Positions 8,184 to 15,833 of a stretch of DNA of 16,030 nucleotides are shown here, one piece after another. The stretch's first letter is position 1. Each line of letters begins with the position of its first letter. The notes below the pieces were generated by a model that worked only from the letters and a program-made list of their open reading frames with translations, did not search any database and was not told where the DNA came from. Both the position numbers and the translations under genes were made by a program. This stretch comes from an uncultured Bacteroidales bacterium. GTDB taxonomy: Bacteria > Bacteroidota > Bacteroidia > Bacteroidales > Muribaculaceae. The stretch is from NCBI GenBank assembly GCA_947177325.1, contig CAMWUH010000019.1, forward strand, positions 1 to 16,030, given 5' to 3'.

Positions 8184-8861
8184 TTAAGGAAGAAGCGCAT
8201 AAAGGGAGTCCTCTGCCGGATTGAATAGGCGGGCTCTCCATCCGGCAGCTGTTGCTCCGGCTATATCGGTGTCGGGGTTGTCGCCAATCATCAGCGAAGC
8301 AGAGGCAGTGGTGCCGGCTTTTTTGAGTGCATAGTCAAATAGTCGGCGGTCAGGTTTGTTGATGCCGATTTCATCGCTTAGCACTACACAGTCAGTATAG
8401 GGGGCGATGCCTGATGAAAGTAGCTTCTTATGCTGCACTTCGGTGAAACCGTTAGAGAGAATTCCTACTTTGAAGCCATTTGAATGGAGGGATTGAAGCA
8501 GCTCAATAGCTCCGGGAATTGTACAGCCGGCCCGTCCCAACAGGTCGAGATATAGCGGGTCGAGCTGCATGGACAGACGGCGAGCCGTAGCATCGTCGGC
8601 TCCCGCTTCAACAAGTGGTCGCCGAAAACGCTCCATTTTCAGAAACTCTTTTGTGATTTCAGCCCGATTATAGAGCTTCCAAAGCGCGGAGTTGTGGCGA
8701 TGATAAATGTCAATCCATTCATCGGCCGAGCGGAAGAAGCGGCTGAGTTCCAAGTCGGAGTGGACTTTGCCGAGGGCGATCAGAGAGGCAGCTTGAAAAT
8801 CGTAGAGGGTGTCGTCGAGGTCGAGCCACACCCATTTGATATTATCGTAAAGGGGGTTCAT
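8184..8861 (-). CDS. HAD-family phosphatase, YjjG-like (probable nucleotidase)
   Basis: The 225-residue cytoplasmic protein has all four HAD motifs. Motif I is DLDDTLYDF with nucleophile D14 and acid/base D16. Motif II is S136 in LSNGF. Motif III is K169 in INKPD. Motif IV is GDNPDTD with D194 and D198. The helical cap between about 20 and 110 makes it a C1-cap (subfamily I) enzyme. The sequence after motif I, and the pattern SDEIGINKPD...F..AL, resemble YjjG-type pyrimidine 5'-nucleotidases, which clear non-canonical nucleotides; the substrate is inferred only. Its ATG overlaps the stop of the upstream transporter gene (TAATG), so the two are translationally coupled. The stop is TAA, directly followed by the 18-base repeat. 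Confidence 0.9.
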   Translation of the reverse strand: MNPLYDNIKWVWLDLDDTLYDFQAASLIALGKVHSDLELSRFFRSADEWIDIYHRHNSALWKLYNRAEITKEFLKMERFRRPLVEAGADDATARRLSMQLDPLYLDLLGRAGCTIPGAIELLQSLHSNGFKVGILSNGFTEVQHKKLLSSGIAPYTDCVVLSDEIGINKPDRRLFDYALKKAGTTASASLMIGDNPDTDIAGATAAGWRARLFNPAEDSLYALLP

Positions 8862-9553
8862 TAGTCGATGGGGTGTTGCTCTTCAGCGCGTTTCAGTCGT
8901 CGCACTACGCGAATAGTGACCGGAAGGACAGCAATTTCGTAGAGCGTTTTCAGGAGAGTTTGGGTAAGAATAAGAGATATAATGGTTGACAGAGGGAGAG
9001 TGCCGGCAAAAGCAATGGGAAAGAATAGAATGGAGTCGAGCCCTTCGCCCAACAAGGTAGATATGATTGCGCGAAAAGAGAAACGACGATCGGCACCGTG
9101 GCGTTGTTTGAGCAAGTTCATGACGTAGGCATTGACCATTGAACCGCATAGGAAAGCGATGTAACTGGCAGCCATAATACGGGGCACTGTGCCGTAGATA
9201 TGGCGCATCGATTCCTGGTGTTGCCAATCGGCCGAGCCGGGGAGCATGATAGCTAACTGCAACATCAGCGCAACAAACAGTGATGAAGCAAAGCCCAGCC
9301 AAATCATTATCCGAGCACGTCGCAGCCCGTACACCTCAACTACACAATCGTTGATTATGTAGGAGATAGGGAAAACAATGAAACCGGCCGTAATGACTGC
9401 TTCGCCTATGGCTATTGTTTTGATTTCTATCAAGTTGGCTACTATTAAGCAGACGCAAAACAACACCGTCAGGCAGAGAAACAACACAGAGAGTCGGGTA
9501 GAGGGTTGGGTTGGAAGATGAGAAGAATAGCCGTTATTATGAATTGTTGACAT
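8861..9553 (-). CDS. Queuosine precursor transporter, VUT/YhhQ (QueT-like) family
   Basis: The 230-residue inner-membrane protein has about six hydrophobic segments after a short polar N-terminus (1-20). Family landmarks of the VUT/DUF165 group are N40 and K45 in VANLIEIKTI, FPISYIINDCVVEVYG (61-76) with its Asp-Glu charges in a membrane segment, and GEGLDSILFFPIAF (169-182). Members import queuine or preQ1/preQ0 for making queuosine in tRNA. The predicted transcription start leaves a leader of only about 15 bases, so there is no room for a preQ1 riboswitch. It is co-transcribed with the HAD phosphatase, sharing the TAATG junction; the functional link between them is unknown. The start ATG at 9553 fits the promoter position. 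Confidence 0.92.
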   Translation of the reverse strand: MSTIHNNGYSSHLPTQPSTRLSVLFLCLTVLFCVCLIVANLIEIKTIAIGEAVITAGFIVFPISYIINDCVVEVYGLRRARIMIWLGFASSLFVALMLQLAIMLPGSADWQHQESMRHIYGTVPRIMAASYIAFLCGSMVNAYVMNLLKQRHGADRRFSFRAIISTLLGEGLDSILFFPIAFAGTLPLSTIISLILTQTLLKTLYEIAVLPVTIRVVRRLKRAEEQHPID

Positions 9554-9575
9554 TTATAAACGCTTATTATTGATG

Positions 9576-9607
9576 CAAAGGTAGCATAATGGCGATTAAA
9601 ATGCAAT
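9576..9607 (-). promoter_or_regulatory. Promoter of the transporter-phosphatase operon
   Basis: Reading leftwards, ATTG (9607-9604), 20 bases, then TACCTTTG (9583-9576) matches the Bacteroidota promoter with one change in the upstream box. Transcription should start near 9569, about 15 bases before the ATG, so the leader is very short. The divergent lipoprotein gene starts at 9688; no comparable element is visible for it. Confidence 0.75.
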
Positions 9608-9687
9608 AAAAACAGTCATAATACGTTGAATATTTATAAGTAACTGCCTCTATCTCCACCTCGCTTACTTACTTAAGAAAGACTGTA

Positions 9688-11127
9688 ATGAAACGATTTA
9701 TATACCTCATAATAGTAGCCGTGGTCGGTGTTGCAGGTCTGAGCTCTTGCATCGAAGACGGCTTCACAACCTCACCGGCTGACCAGCCTAAGTTCTCGGT
9801 CGATACGCTCGACCTGGGTGAAACTTTCACGCTCGACCCGACACCTACGGCTAAATTTACCGTTTATAACCCATATAAAAAGCAACTTAACATCTCAAGC
9901 ATTACGCTGCGCGACGATTCTGACGGGCTGTTTCGCCTTAACGTTGACGGCATATCGGCCCAATCGTTCCACAATATCGAGGTGCGCCCTAACGATTCTA
10001 TTTGTGTATTCGTAGCCGCTCAGTTGCCGGCCAATGGCACTTTTGACCCTAAGGAATTAAGAAGCTACCTCGATTTCGTCACTAACGGAGTCACACGCAC
10101 CGTGGTGCTTAGCGTAACAGGCCAGGATGTAGAGCGCCTGAAAGCGGTTGATATAACTACTGACCGTCGGCTTACGGCTGACCGCCCTTACCAAGTGTTT
10201 GACACGCTCCGAATAGTCAAAGGTGCCACATTGACATTGGAGCCCGGAGTGAAACTGCGTTTCCATGACGGGGCCGCAATTAAGGTTGAAGGCAGACTGA
10301 TCGCAAACGGCACGGCTGACAAACAGATTGAATTTACCGGTGACCGCACCGGCAACGTAGCCGCATCCATCCCCTACGAATTGATGTCGGGCCAATGGGG
10401 TGGCGTTTTCATTGCCCCCGGTTCAACCGGTAATGAAATGTCGTTTGTAAGTCTGCGCAACTCCAGTGACGGCATTACTCTACGTGATGCCACTAAAGGT
10501 CTGCCTGCGACGGTCAAAGCCCTTACCCTATATAACTGCCAGGTTCACAACTCTGCCGGATATATCATTGATGCCGAGCACTCTAATCTGGAAATTATGG
10601 GATGCGAGCTTACGGATGCCTCTTCAGGAATTATGCGTTTGGCCGGTGGTAGCCATCGTGTTGACCAAGCCACTGTCGCCAACTATTATTTATTTACAGC
10701 CATTGGCGGTCCGGCTATTCAATTTGAGCATATCAACGCCGATAGCGATGATGAATCGGGCGAGCCTTACCTTACAGCTCGCTTCACCAACTCAATATTT
10801 TACGGACTTGGAAAAGAATTCTCTCACGGCGACCTGACCGACACAGCAGTTACTGTGGAAAACTCACTCATAGGGTCGGAAGGAAGCGATGACGATAATT
10901 TTATTAACTGTATCTGGGGTGAAGACCCGCTATTTTACACAGTCAGAGCCGACTATCACTTTGACTATCGTCTGCAGCCCGACTCTCCTGCGTTAGGTAA
11001 ATCGGATGCCGCGCTCAACATCAAGCCGTTGACCACCGACCGTTACGGCCGTGCCTACGAAACTCCGGCAGCATTGGGCGCTTACGCTTTCAATCCCGAT
11101 GTCGCCCCATCGCCAGGCCGTCCCTGA
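9688..11127 (+). CDS. Lipoprotein with N-terminal Ig-like region and right-handed beta-helix
   Basis: The 479-residue protein opens MKRFIYLIIVAVVGVAGLSS and then C21, a clear lipobox (L-S-S-C), so it is lipid-anchored after export. Acidic residues directly follow the cysteine (CIEDG), as in Bacteroidota lipoproteins sent to the outer-membrane surface; surface location is inference. Residues about 32-148 look like an Ig-like or 'missing domain' strand-rich fold (FTVYNPYKKQLNISSITL...SVTGQD). From about 165 to 440 the pattern LTLEPGVKLRF...IKVEGRLIANGT...WGGVFI...MSFVSLRNSSDGI is typical of right-handed parallel beta-helix proteins. The C-terminus (DRYGRAYETPAALGAYAF) is the usual cap of such proteins in this group. 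No catalytic motif is evident, so binding of polysaccharide or host glycan is only a guess. It is a single gene, facing away from the transporter operon. Confidence 0.85.
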   Translation: MKRFIYLIIVAVVGVAGLSSCIEDGFTTSPADQPKFSVDTLDLGETFTLDPTPTAKFTVYNPYKKQLNISSITLRDDSDGLFRLNVDGISAQSFHNIEVRPNDSICVFVAAQLPANGTFDPKELRSYLDFVTNGVTRTVVLSVTGQDVERLKAVDITTDRRLTADRPYQVFDTLRIVKGATLTLEPGVKLRFHDGAAIKVEGRLIANGTADKQIEFTGDRTGNVAASIPYELMSGQWGGVFIAPGSTGNEMSFVSLRNSSDGITLRDATKGLPATVKALTLYNCQVHNSAGYIIDAEHSNLEIMGCELTDASSGIMRLAGGSHRVDQATVANYYLFTAIGGPAIQFEHINADSDDESGEPYLTARFTNSIFYGLGKEFSHGDLTDTAVTVENSLIGSEGSDDDNFINCIWGEDPLFYTVRADYHFDYRLQPDSPALGKSDAALNIKPLTTDRYGRAYETPAALGAYAFNPDVAPSPGRP

Positions 11128-11139
11128 AAACTAAAATAA

Positions 11140-11171
11140 TTTGATTGGCATGAAGAAAATTGTTATCTTTG
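11140..11171 (+). promoter_or_regulatory. Promoter of the M13 peptidase gene
   Basis: TTTG (11140-11143), exactly 20 bases, then TATCTTTG (11164-11171) matches the Bacteroidota promoter consensus. Transcription should start around 11177, giving a leader of about 120 bases before the ATG at 11297. The promoter lies within the inverted repeat at 11142-11180. Confidence 0.85.
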
Positions 11172-11186
11172 TGCCAATCATTTTTA
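11142..11186 (+). terminator. Perfect 9-bp inverted repeat with T-run: possible terminator or operator over a promoter
   Basis: TGATTGGCA (11142-11150) and TGCCAATCA (11172-11180) are exact reverse complements separated by 21 bases, followed by TTTTTA. Lying 14 bases after the lipoprotein stop codon, it could fold as its terminator, though the loop is long. The arms also flank the peptidase promoter, the left one touching the -33 box and the right one covering the start region, which is the geometry of a dyad operator. Confidence 0.5.
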
Positions 11187-11296
11187 TATCAATATGTGTG
11201 TCGGAGCAGCGATAACTTTTATGAGAAGAGCTGCAAAGTTAACCATTTCCGCCTCAAGAAATTTATTCTCAATCACCAATATCACATCAAATTAAC

Positions 11297-13342
11297 ATGA
11301 AAACAAATAAGATTGCGCTCGCGATTGCTGTCGCTGCCGGAATCTCTTTTAACGCTATGGCTGAAGAACATCTGAAAAGCCTCAATGCCGACTACATCGA
11401 TAATTCGATTCCACTCGGCACCGATTTCTATCGCCACGTGAACCGTGGTTGGCAAGGCGCACACCCACTGACTGCCGAATATTCGCGCTACGGTCAATTC
11501 AATGTGCTGTCCGACGAGTCAGAACGTCGTGTGAAAGAGATTGTAACAAATCTCGCTGCCACCAACCCCGAGCCCGGCACAGTGGCCTATAAAGTTGCGA
11601 ATCTCTACTCCCTGGCTATGGACTCCGTGCGCCGCAACACTGAAGGAGCTGCACCAATCAAAGCAGACCTGAAAAAAATTGAGGATGCTCGGCACGAAGA
11701 TATGCCCGGGCTGCTGATGTGGATGCACGCCAAGGTTGGCAACCCCTTCTTTGCTGCCGGCCCTATGGAAGATATGGCTAACTCTAATGAGTATGCAATG
11801 TATATCTCAGGCGCACGCCTCGGCATGGGCGACCGCGACTACTATCTTAGCGAGGATGCCGAGAACCTGAAAATCCGCAAGGCCTACGAAAAGCTGATTG
11901 AAACTCAAATGCGCAACGCCGGCTACTCGGCTCGCGATGCAAAGCGCATTGTTAAAAACGTGATGAAAATCGAAAAATCAATCGCTGAAGAGACATGGAC
12001 CCGCGAGCAAAGCCGCAATATCCCTGCGATGTATAATCCCCGCACCATCGAGCAAATCAAGGAATTGTATCCTGCAGTTGACTGGGATCGCTATTTCATC
12101 GAAACAATGGGTATCAACACACCCGAGCAGGTAATTGTTACTCAACTTAACACCGTGCAGCGCGGCAACGACCTCATTACTTCGCTCACCGACCGCGAAA
12201 TCAAAGACTACTATCTTTGGAAATACGTTTCGCAAGCAGCTTCAAAACTGAGCGACAACTTCACTGACGCCGCTTTTGAATTTAACAAAGTGGTTAGTGG
12301 CGTTCAGGAGCAGCGTCCCCGATGGAAACGCGCCCTCTCGGCCACTGAAGGCGCTATGGGCGAGGCAATTGGCCAACTCTATGTTGAGAAATACTTCCCT
12401 GAGTCTTCAAAAGAATATATGCTCGACTTGGTTGAAAACCTACGCGGAGCTCTTGGTAAACACCTCATCAATCTACCTTGGATGAGCACTGACACCAAAA
12501 TGCAAGCACTCAAAAAGCTCAATGCCTTCACAGTAAAAATCGGTTACCCCGACAAATGGCTCGATTACACAACTCTCGAAATCGACCCCTCAAAATCGTA
12601 CTACGAAAATAGGCACACCGTTGAGCAATGGCACCAAGCCCGCGAATACGCTAAATGGGGTAAACCGGTCGACAAAACCGAATGGGGCATGACTCCTCAA
12701 ACTGTTAACGCCTACTACAACCCCATGGCCAACGAAATCGTGTTCCCCGCCGGCATCCTTCAAGCTCCCTTCTTTGACCCCGAAGCTTCCGACGCTGAAA
12801 ACTACGGTGGCATCGGCGTGGTAATCGGTCACGAAATGACCCACGGCTTTGACGATCAAGGTCGCAACTTCGACGCCTCAGGTAACTTGGCCGACTGGTG
12901 GACACCGGCCGATGCCGAAGCCTTTGAAGCGCTCACCAACGGTTTGGTTAATCAATTCAACGCAGTTGAGGTGCTCCCCGGCTTGAACGCTAACGGACAA
13001 TACACTCTCGGCGAAAATATTGCAGACCAGGGTGGCCTTCGTATTTCTCGCACCGCCTTCCTTGACTCGCAGGCCAAGAAAGGAATTGATGCCGAGAACG
13101 GCGACGAAAAAATTGACGGTTTCACACCGATGCAAGTGTTCTACATGAACTACGCCAACATCTGGGCCGCCAACACCCGCCCCGAAGAAAAACGCAACCG
13201 CACTATGAGCGACGTTCACTCCCTTCCCGAAAACCGTGTCAACGTAACCTTGCGTAACATCACCCCCTTCTTCAAGGCTTTCGGTATTACTCCCGGCGAT
13301 GCCCTTTACCTCGCTCCTGAAGAGCAAGTCGTAATCTGGTAA
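11297..13342 (+). CDS. Secreted M13 family zinc metallopeptidase (neprilysin/PepO-like)
   Basis: The 681-residue protein matches the usual M13 length. It opens MKTNKIALAIAVAAGISFNA with a cut likely after NAMA (residue 22), so it is exported, probably to the periplasm. The N-terminal M13 domain includes GTDFYRHVNRGW (about 41-52). The catalytic domain has NAYYNPMANEIVFPAGILQ, then the zinc motif HEMTH (H512, E513, H516) followed by GFDDQGRNFD, and ENIADQGG with the third zinc ligand E573 and D577. The C-terminal ITPGDALYLAPEEQVVIW ends in the family's final tryptophan, so the gene is complete. It is expected to cut short peptides. The gene is single, with its own promoter at 11140-11171 and terminator at 13382-13416. 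Confidence 0.97.
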   Translation: MKTNKIALAIAVAAGISFNAMAEEHLKSLNADYIDNSIPLGTDFYRHVNRGWQGAHPLTAEYSRYGQFNVLSDESERRVKEIVTNLAATNPEPGTVAYKVANLYSLAMDSVRRNTEGAAPIKADLKKIEDARHEDMPGLLMWMHAKVGNPFFAAGPMEDMANSNEYAMYISGARLGMGDRDYYLSEDAENLKIRKAYEKLIETQMRNAGYSARDAKRIVKNVMKIEKSIAEETWTREQSRNIPAMYNPRTIEQIKELYPAVDWDRYFIETMGINTPEQVIVTQLNTVQRGNDLITSLTDREIKDYYLWKYVSQAASKLSDNFTDAAFEFNKVVSGVQEQRPRWKRALSATEGAMGEAIGQLYVEKYFPESSKEYMLDLVENLRGALGKHLINLPWMSTDTKMQALKKLNAFTVKIGYPDKWLDYTTLEIDPSKSYYENRHTVEQWHQAREYAKWGKPVDKTEWGMTPQTVNAYYNPMANEIVFPAGILQAPFFDPEASDAENYGGIGVVIGHEMTHGFDDQGRNFDASGNLADWWTPADAEAFEALTNGLVNQFNAVEVLPGLNANGQYTLGENIADQGGLRISRTAFLDSQAKKGIDAENGDEKIDGFTPMQVFYMNYANIWAANTRPEEKRNRTMSDVHSLPENRVNVTLRNITPFFKAFGITPGDALYLAPEEQVVIW

Positions 13343-13381
13343 CTGAACGAGTAAATCTATTAAAGCAACTCTAAAACACTA

Positions 13382-13416
13382 AGCGGCTGCGATTTCTTTT
13401 CGCAGCCGCTCTTATA
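13382..13416 (+). terminator. Terminator of the M13 peptidase gene
   Basis: AGCGGCTGCGA (13382-13392) and TCGCAGCCGCT (13400-13410) form a perfect 11-base-pair GC-rich stem with a 7-base T-rich loop (TTTCTTT). A short T-rich tail (CTTATATTT) follows. It lies 40 bases after the stop codon. The loop side is A-rich on the minus strand and the tail is imperfect, so it may also work as a stable 3' end. Confidence 0.85.
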
Positions 13417-13568
13417 TTTCGGTGAGAAAACCGGATATTTGGTTAGAGTAAATTGGAAAAAGCAGTTACTTAGAGCTTAAATATAATTCCATAAAATTTC
13501 TGACTTGTATTTTCTTCCCCCCTAATATTTTTATATTTTGTGTTCTCCCAAAATATAATCTTCGCTAT

Positions 13569-13880
13569 ATGTTTGCTCTAAAGAATAACATCCTTAAATT
13601 TAGAACTTTAAACCAGAATGGTGATAGTGTAATAAATCAAACCGAGCCAAGTAGGAATAGAGTGGTCTGGCTCGAGATCTTGGAGTGTATGGCTATTTTC
13701 TTAGTATTGTGGGGACATAGTATTCAATATTTGCGCTCAGATTCTCCTTTCGACGACTCCATCTTTAGGTTTATATATTCGTTTCACATGCCATTGTTTA
13801 TGGCCTTATCAGGTTTTTTTGCGCAGAAGCTTTGTAGAAAGAGTTTTGTAATTGTGTACTGTGGCAAAAAGTTACCATAG
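13569..13880 (+). pseudogene. Acyltransferase-3 family remnant, N-terminal 103 residues
   Basis: The frame encodes RNRVVWLEILECMAIFLVLW then GHSIQYL, and later IFRFIYSFHMPLFMALSGFF. This is the start of a membrane acyltransferase of the OafA/WecH type (Acyltransferase_3), which O-acetylates sugars; the WGH histidine is present. The family usually has 300-400 residues and about 10 membrane segments, but only two or so remain before the TAG at 13878. The frame ends exactly where a repeat-like segment begins, and no downstream part of the gene is seen. The sequence and the 150 bases before it are AT-rich compared with neighbours, suggesting acquired DNA. The true start is uncertain: the ATG at 13569 leaves about 25 residues of non-conserved leader. 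It is almost certainly non-functional. Confidence 0.75.
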
Positions 13881-13996
13881 CACCGCATCTCACCGGCGCT
13901 TTTTACCTCGTTCTTCAGTCACGTAGCTACGGCTACGCTCCTTCATCACAATCCAAAAATCTCTCGGCGATATGCGTCCTCAGCATTAACAAATAT
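13876..13996. repeat. Repeat-like non-coding segment with cUACGg hairpin (candidate mobile or dispersed repeat)
   Basis: Between the broken acyltransferase and the aspT stop lie about 120 bases with a composition unlike the AT-rich DNA to the left. CGTAGC-TACG-GCTACG (13922-13937) forms a 6-bp stem closed by a C(UACG)G loop, an unusually stable UNCG tetraloop, when read on the plus strand. The plus-strand frame continuing from the acyltransferase stays open to 14047, and on the minus strand a short frame also reads through it; neither looks like a real gene. It joins directly to the 18-base repeat at 13997-14014. I believe similar segments are dispersed in Bacteroidales genomes, but that is from memory and unverified. 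Confidence 0.45.
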
Positions 13997-14014
13997 TGGG
14001 GAACCGGGTCTAAG
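13997..14014 (-). repeat. 18-base repeat, copy 2, supplying the aspT stop codon
   Basis: CTTAGACCCGGTTCCCCA on the minus strand is identical to 8183-8166. Here its CTTAG provides the last two bases of the final Ala codon plus the TAG stop of aspT (14012-14010). The flanks partly match too: both are followed by a TATT (plus-strand) context with a 2-base gap. Confidence 0.85.
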
Positions 14015-15713
14015 CGAGGATAACGGCTATAAGGCCCCAGATAATTAGCAGAATATTGCTGACGGCGTAGGTTATTGTGTAGGCAATGGTGGGAAGAGTG
14101 GAGTCTATGGTGTCTTGCACGGCACCGAGGGCGGCTGTGCATGTACGGGTTCCGGCGCAACAGCCTAAAGTAAATGCAGCCGGGAATTTAAATACTTTAT
14201 GTCCGAGCCACAGGCCAATCAACAAAGGTACACTCGTAGCGATAATGCCAACGATGGGGAGCATCCAGCCAGCTTGCTTAATGCCGCTGATAAATTCGGG
14301 CGCGCAATTTAGTCCAACTGCAGCAATGAAGGCAGTAAGGCCAATTTGATTCAGAAACCAAACTACTGATTTGGGGATGTGGCCGTAGCTTGGACGGCGA
14401 GAGCGAACCCATCCGAAAATCAAGCCTGCCAAGAGAGCTCCGCCACCGGTGCCGAAGCTAACGGGCACGTTGCCGAAATGAATAGTGGCTGCTCCGAAAA
14501 GGCCGCCAACGAATAGTGCCAGGCAGAGAAACATAATATCGGTGTGAATCGATGGACGGTCCATGTGACCAAGATGAGAGGCAGCTTTGTTAACCGATTT
14601 ATTTGGCCCAACGATAGTGATGAGGTCGCGTGATTCAAATTTAAACTCTTCGCTCGAAAAATCAATCTCTTTGCCTTCACGCATGATTTCTTTGACGGTT
14701 ACGCCATGCATCCATTTTTCGGCCATGAGACGGTCGACTGAGCTATCGATAATGTTGTGGTTGCGCAAGAGCACCGGCACTTGCTTCATCGGGAAGTTGA
14801 GCAAAACGGCATCAGAGGTCTCCTCACCAACCAGACGAGTAGTGTAGATTAGATTTTCAGCTCGGCCTGACACCATCACAACATCTCCAACTGTCAGCAC
14901 GGTTGATGAAGATGCGTCGATAATTTCATCGCTCTGGGCATGGTGAAGCCTAACAATATAGCCGGGTATTCCGGCTTCGCGGAGCAGCCGTTCGACGCCT
15001 TTGACGGTCATTCCGTTGATTTCGGGATTGGAGAGAGCAAAAGTGCGAAACAACACAGGGCGATGGGCGTTGATATAAGCGGGGTCGTCGCGCCAAGGGT
15101 TAGATGAATATTGAAGTTGCAATCGTCGAGTTTCTTCTTTTACCTTTTCGAGGCCACCGAGCAATTTGGGGCCGAGAAGGCTGAGAATAATGATGGTGCC
15201 GAGAGTTCCATAGACGTAAGTAACGGCGTAGCAAACGGGCACCATGTTGATTTGTTCCGTTTTCTCATCGGGCAATAGTACACTGTTTTGGATCGCTTCA
15301 GAGCCAACACCAATGAGCGAGGAGCAGGTCTGAGACCCGGAGAAAAGACCTACGGTCTCGCCGGCGTTGTAGTTAAACAGATGGCTTAAACCAACGGTTA
15401 CACCGAAAATAACCACGCCAAGCGTCACAGCAAAACCCGCTTGCTTCAATCCGATGCCACGCAGCGAGCGGAAGAACCCGGGCCCAACACTGTAGCCAAT
15501 CGAGAAGAGGAAAAGCATAAAAAAGGCCGTCTTAATCTGACCTGATACTTGAATACCCAGTTGACCAATCAAAATGCCGACCAAAAGGGTGCAAGTGACA
15601 CTACCGAGCGAGAAGCCTTTGATCTTGAAACGCCCGAACAGAAAACCTAATCCCACCGTGAGGAATAGAGCGATAACGGGATATTCGCGTAGGATGTCGA
15701 TAAAATAGTGCAT
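14010..15713 (-). CDS. AspT/YidE/YbjL-family transporter with two RCK_C domains
   Basis: From the ATG at 15713 the protein has 567 residues, matching YidE/YbjL (about 550-560). The frame is open further upstream to the window edge, but that stretch is polar, non-homologous and overlaps a divergent promoter, so MHYFIDILREYPVIALFLTV is the start. The layout is about five membrane helices (10-182), a soluble region with two TrkA-C/RCK_C-like domains (about 220-295 and 300-372, the latter ending DLITIVGP), and a second membrane half (390-567). The repeated signatures are GLFSGSQTCSSLIGV (122-136) and FTLGCCAGTRTCTAALGAVQ (514-533), one per half. AspT relatives exchange dicarboxylates or amino acids such as aspartate/alanine; the substrate here is unknown. 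The TAG stop lies inside the 18-base repeat, and reading on adds only seven codons before TAA. Confidence 0.9.
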   Translation of the reverse strand: MHYFIDILREYPVIALFLTVGLGFLFGRFKIKGFSLGSVTCTLLVGILIGQLGIQVSGQIKTAFFMLFLFSIGYSVGPGFFRSLRGIGLKQAGFAVTLGVVIFGVTVGLSHLFNYNAGETVGLFSGSQTCSSLIGVGSEAIQNSVLLPDEKTEQINMVPVCYAVTYVYGTLGTIIILSLLGPKLLGGLEKVKEETRRLQLQYSSNPWRDDPAYINAHRPVLFRTFALSNPEINGMTVKGVERLLREAGIPGYIVRLHHAQSDEIIDASSSTVLTVGDVVMVSGRAENLIYTTRLVGEETSDAVLLNFPMKQVPVLLRNHNIIDSSVDRLMAEKWMHGVTVKEIMREGKEIDFSSEEFKFESRDLITIVGPNKSVNKAASHLGHMDRPSIHTDIMFLCLALFVGGLFGAATIHFGNVPVSFGTGGGALLAGLIFGWVRSRRPSYGHIPKSVVWFLNQIGLTAFIAAVGLNCAPEFISGIKQAGWMLPIVGIIATSVPLLIGLWLGHKVFKFPAAFTLGCCAGTRTCTAALGAVQDTIDSTLPTIAYTITYAVSNILLIIWGLIAVILA

Positions 15714-15762
15714 AGTTGAAACGTGGTTAATATATTTTTTTAACACTTTCAGGGGAGTAAAA

Positions 15763-15796
15763 GTTGCAACAAAGAAATTTAAATGCGTTATATTTG
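15763..15796 (+). promoter_or_regulatory. Probable promoter of the rightmost gene
   Basis: TATATTTG (15789-15796) is an exact TAnnTTTG element. GTTG (15763-15766) is a plausible -33 box, though the 22-base spacing is slightly long. Transcription would start near 15802, just before the 11-base repeat core, and the leader would be about 32 bases. No matching element is clear for aspT on the other strand. Confidence 0.6.
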
Positions 15797-15806
15797 CAAA
15801 AAGAAA

Positions 15807-15817
15807 CTTAGACCCGG
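15807..15817 (+). repeat. 11-base core of the 18-base repeat, inverted relative to the other copies
   Basis: CTTAGACCCGG on the plus strand equals the first 11 bases of the 18-mer, which lies on the minus strand at 14014-13997. The pair therefore forms an 11-bp inverted repeat flanking aspT (14004-14014 and 15807-15817). The following bases differ. Confidence 0.55.
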
Positions 15818-15833
15818 CTTTAAACCAACAGTT

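Noticed and set aside
9554..9687. preQ1 riboswitch upstream of the queuosine-precursor transporter
   Set aside because: The consensus promoter places the start about 15 bases from the ATG, leaving no room, and no aptamer-like fold is seen.
11142..11180. Invertible promoter flanked by inverted repeats
   Set aside because: The -33 box lies mostly outside the left arm, so inversion would split the promoter; no recombinase gene is near.
11234..11241. Minus-strand TAACTTTG as an antisense promoter in the peptidase leader
   Set aside because: The -7 element is present, but no TTTG or TTG occurs at the required distance, and no gene follows on that strand.
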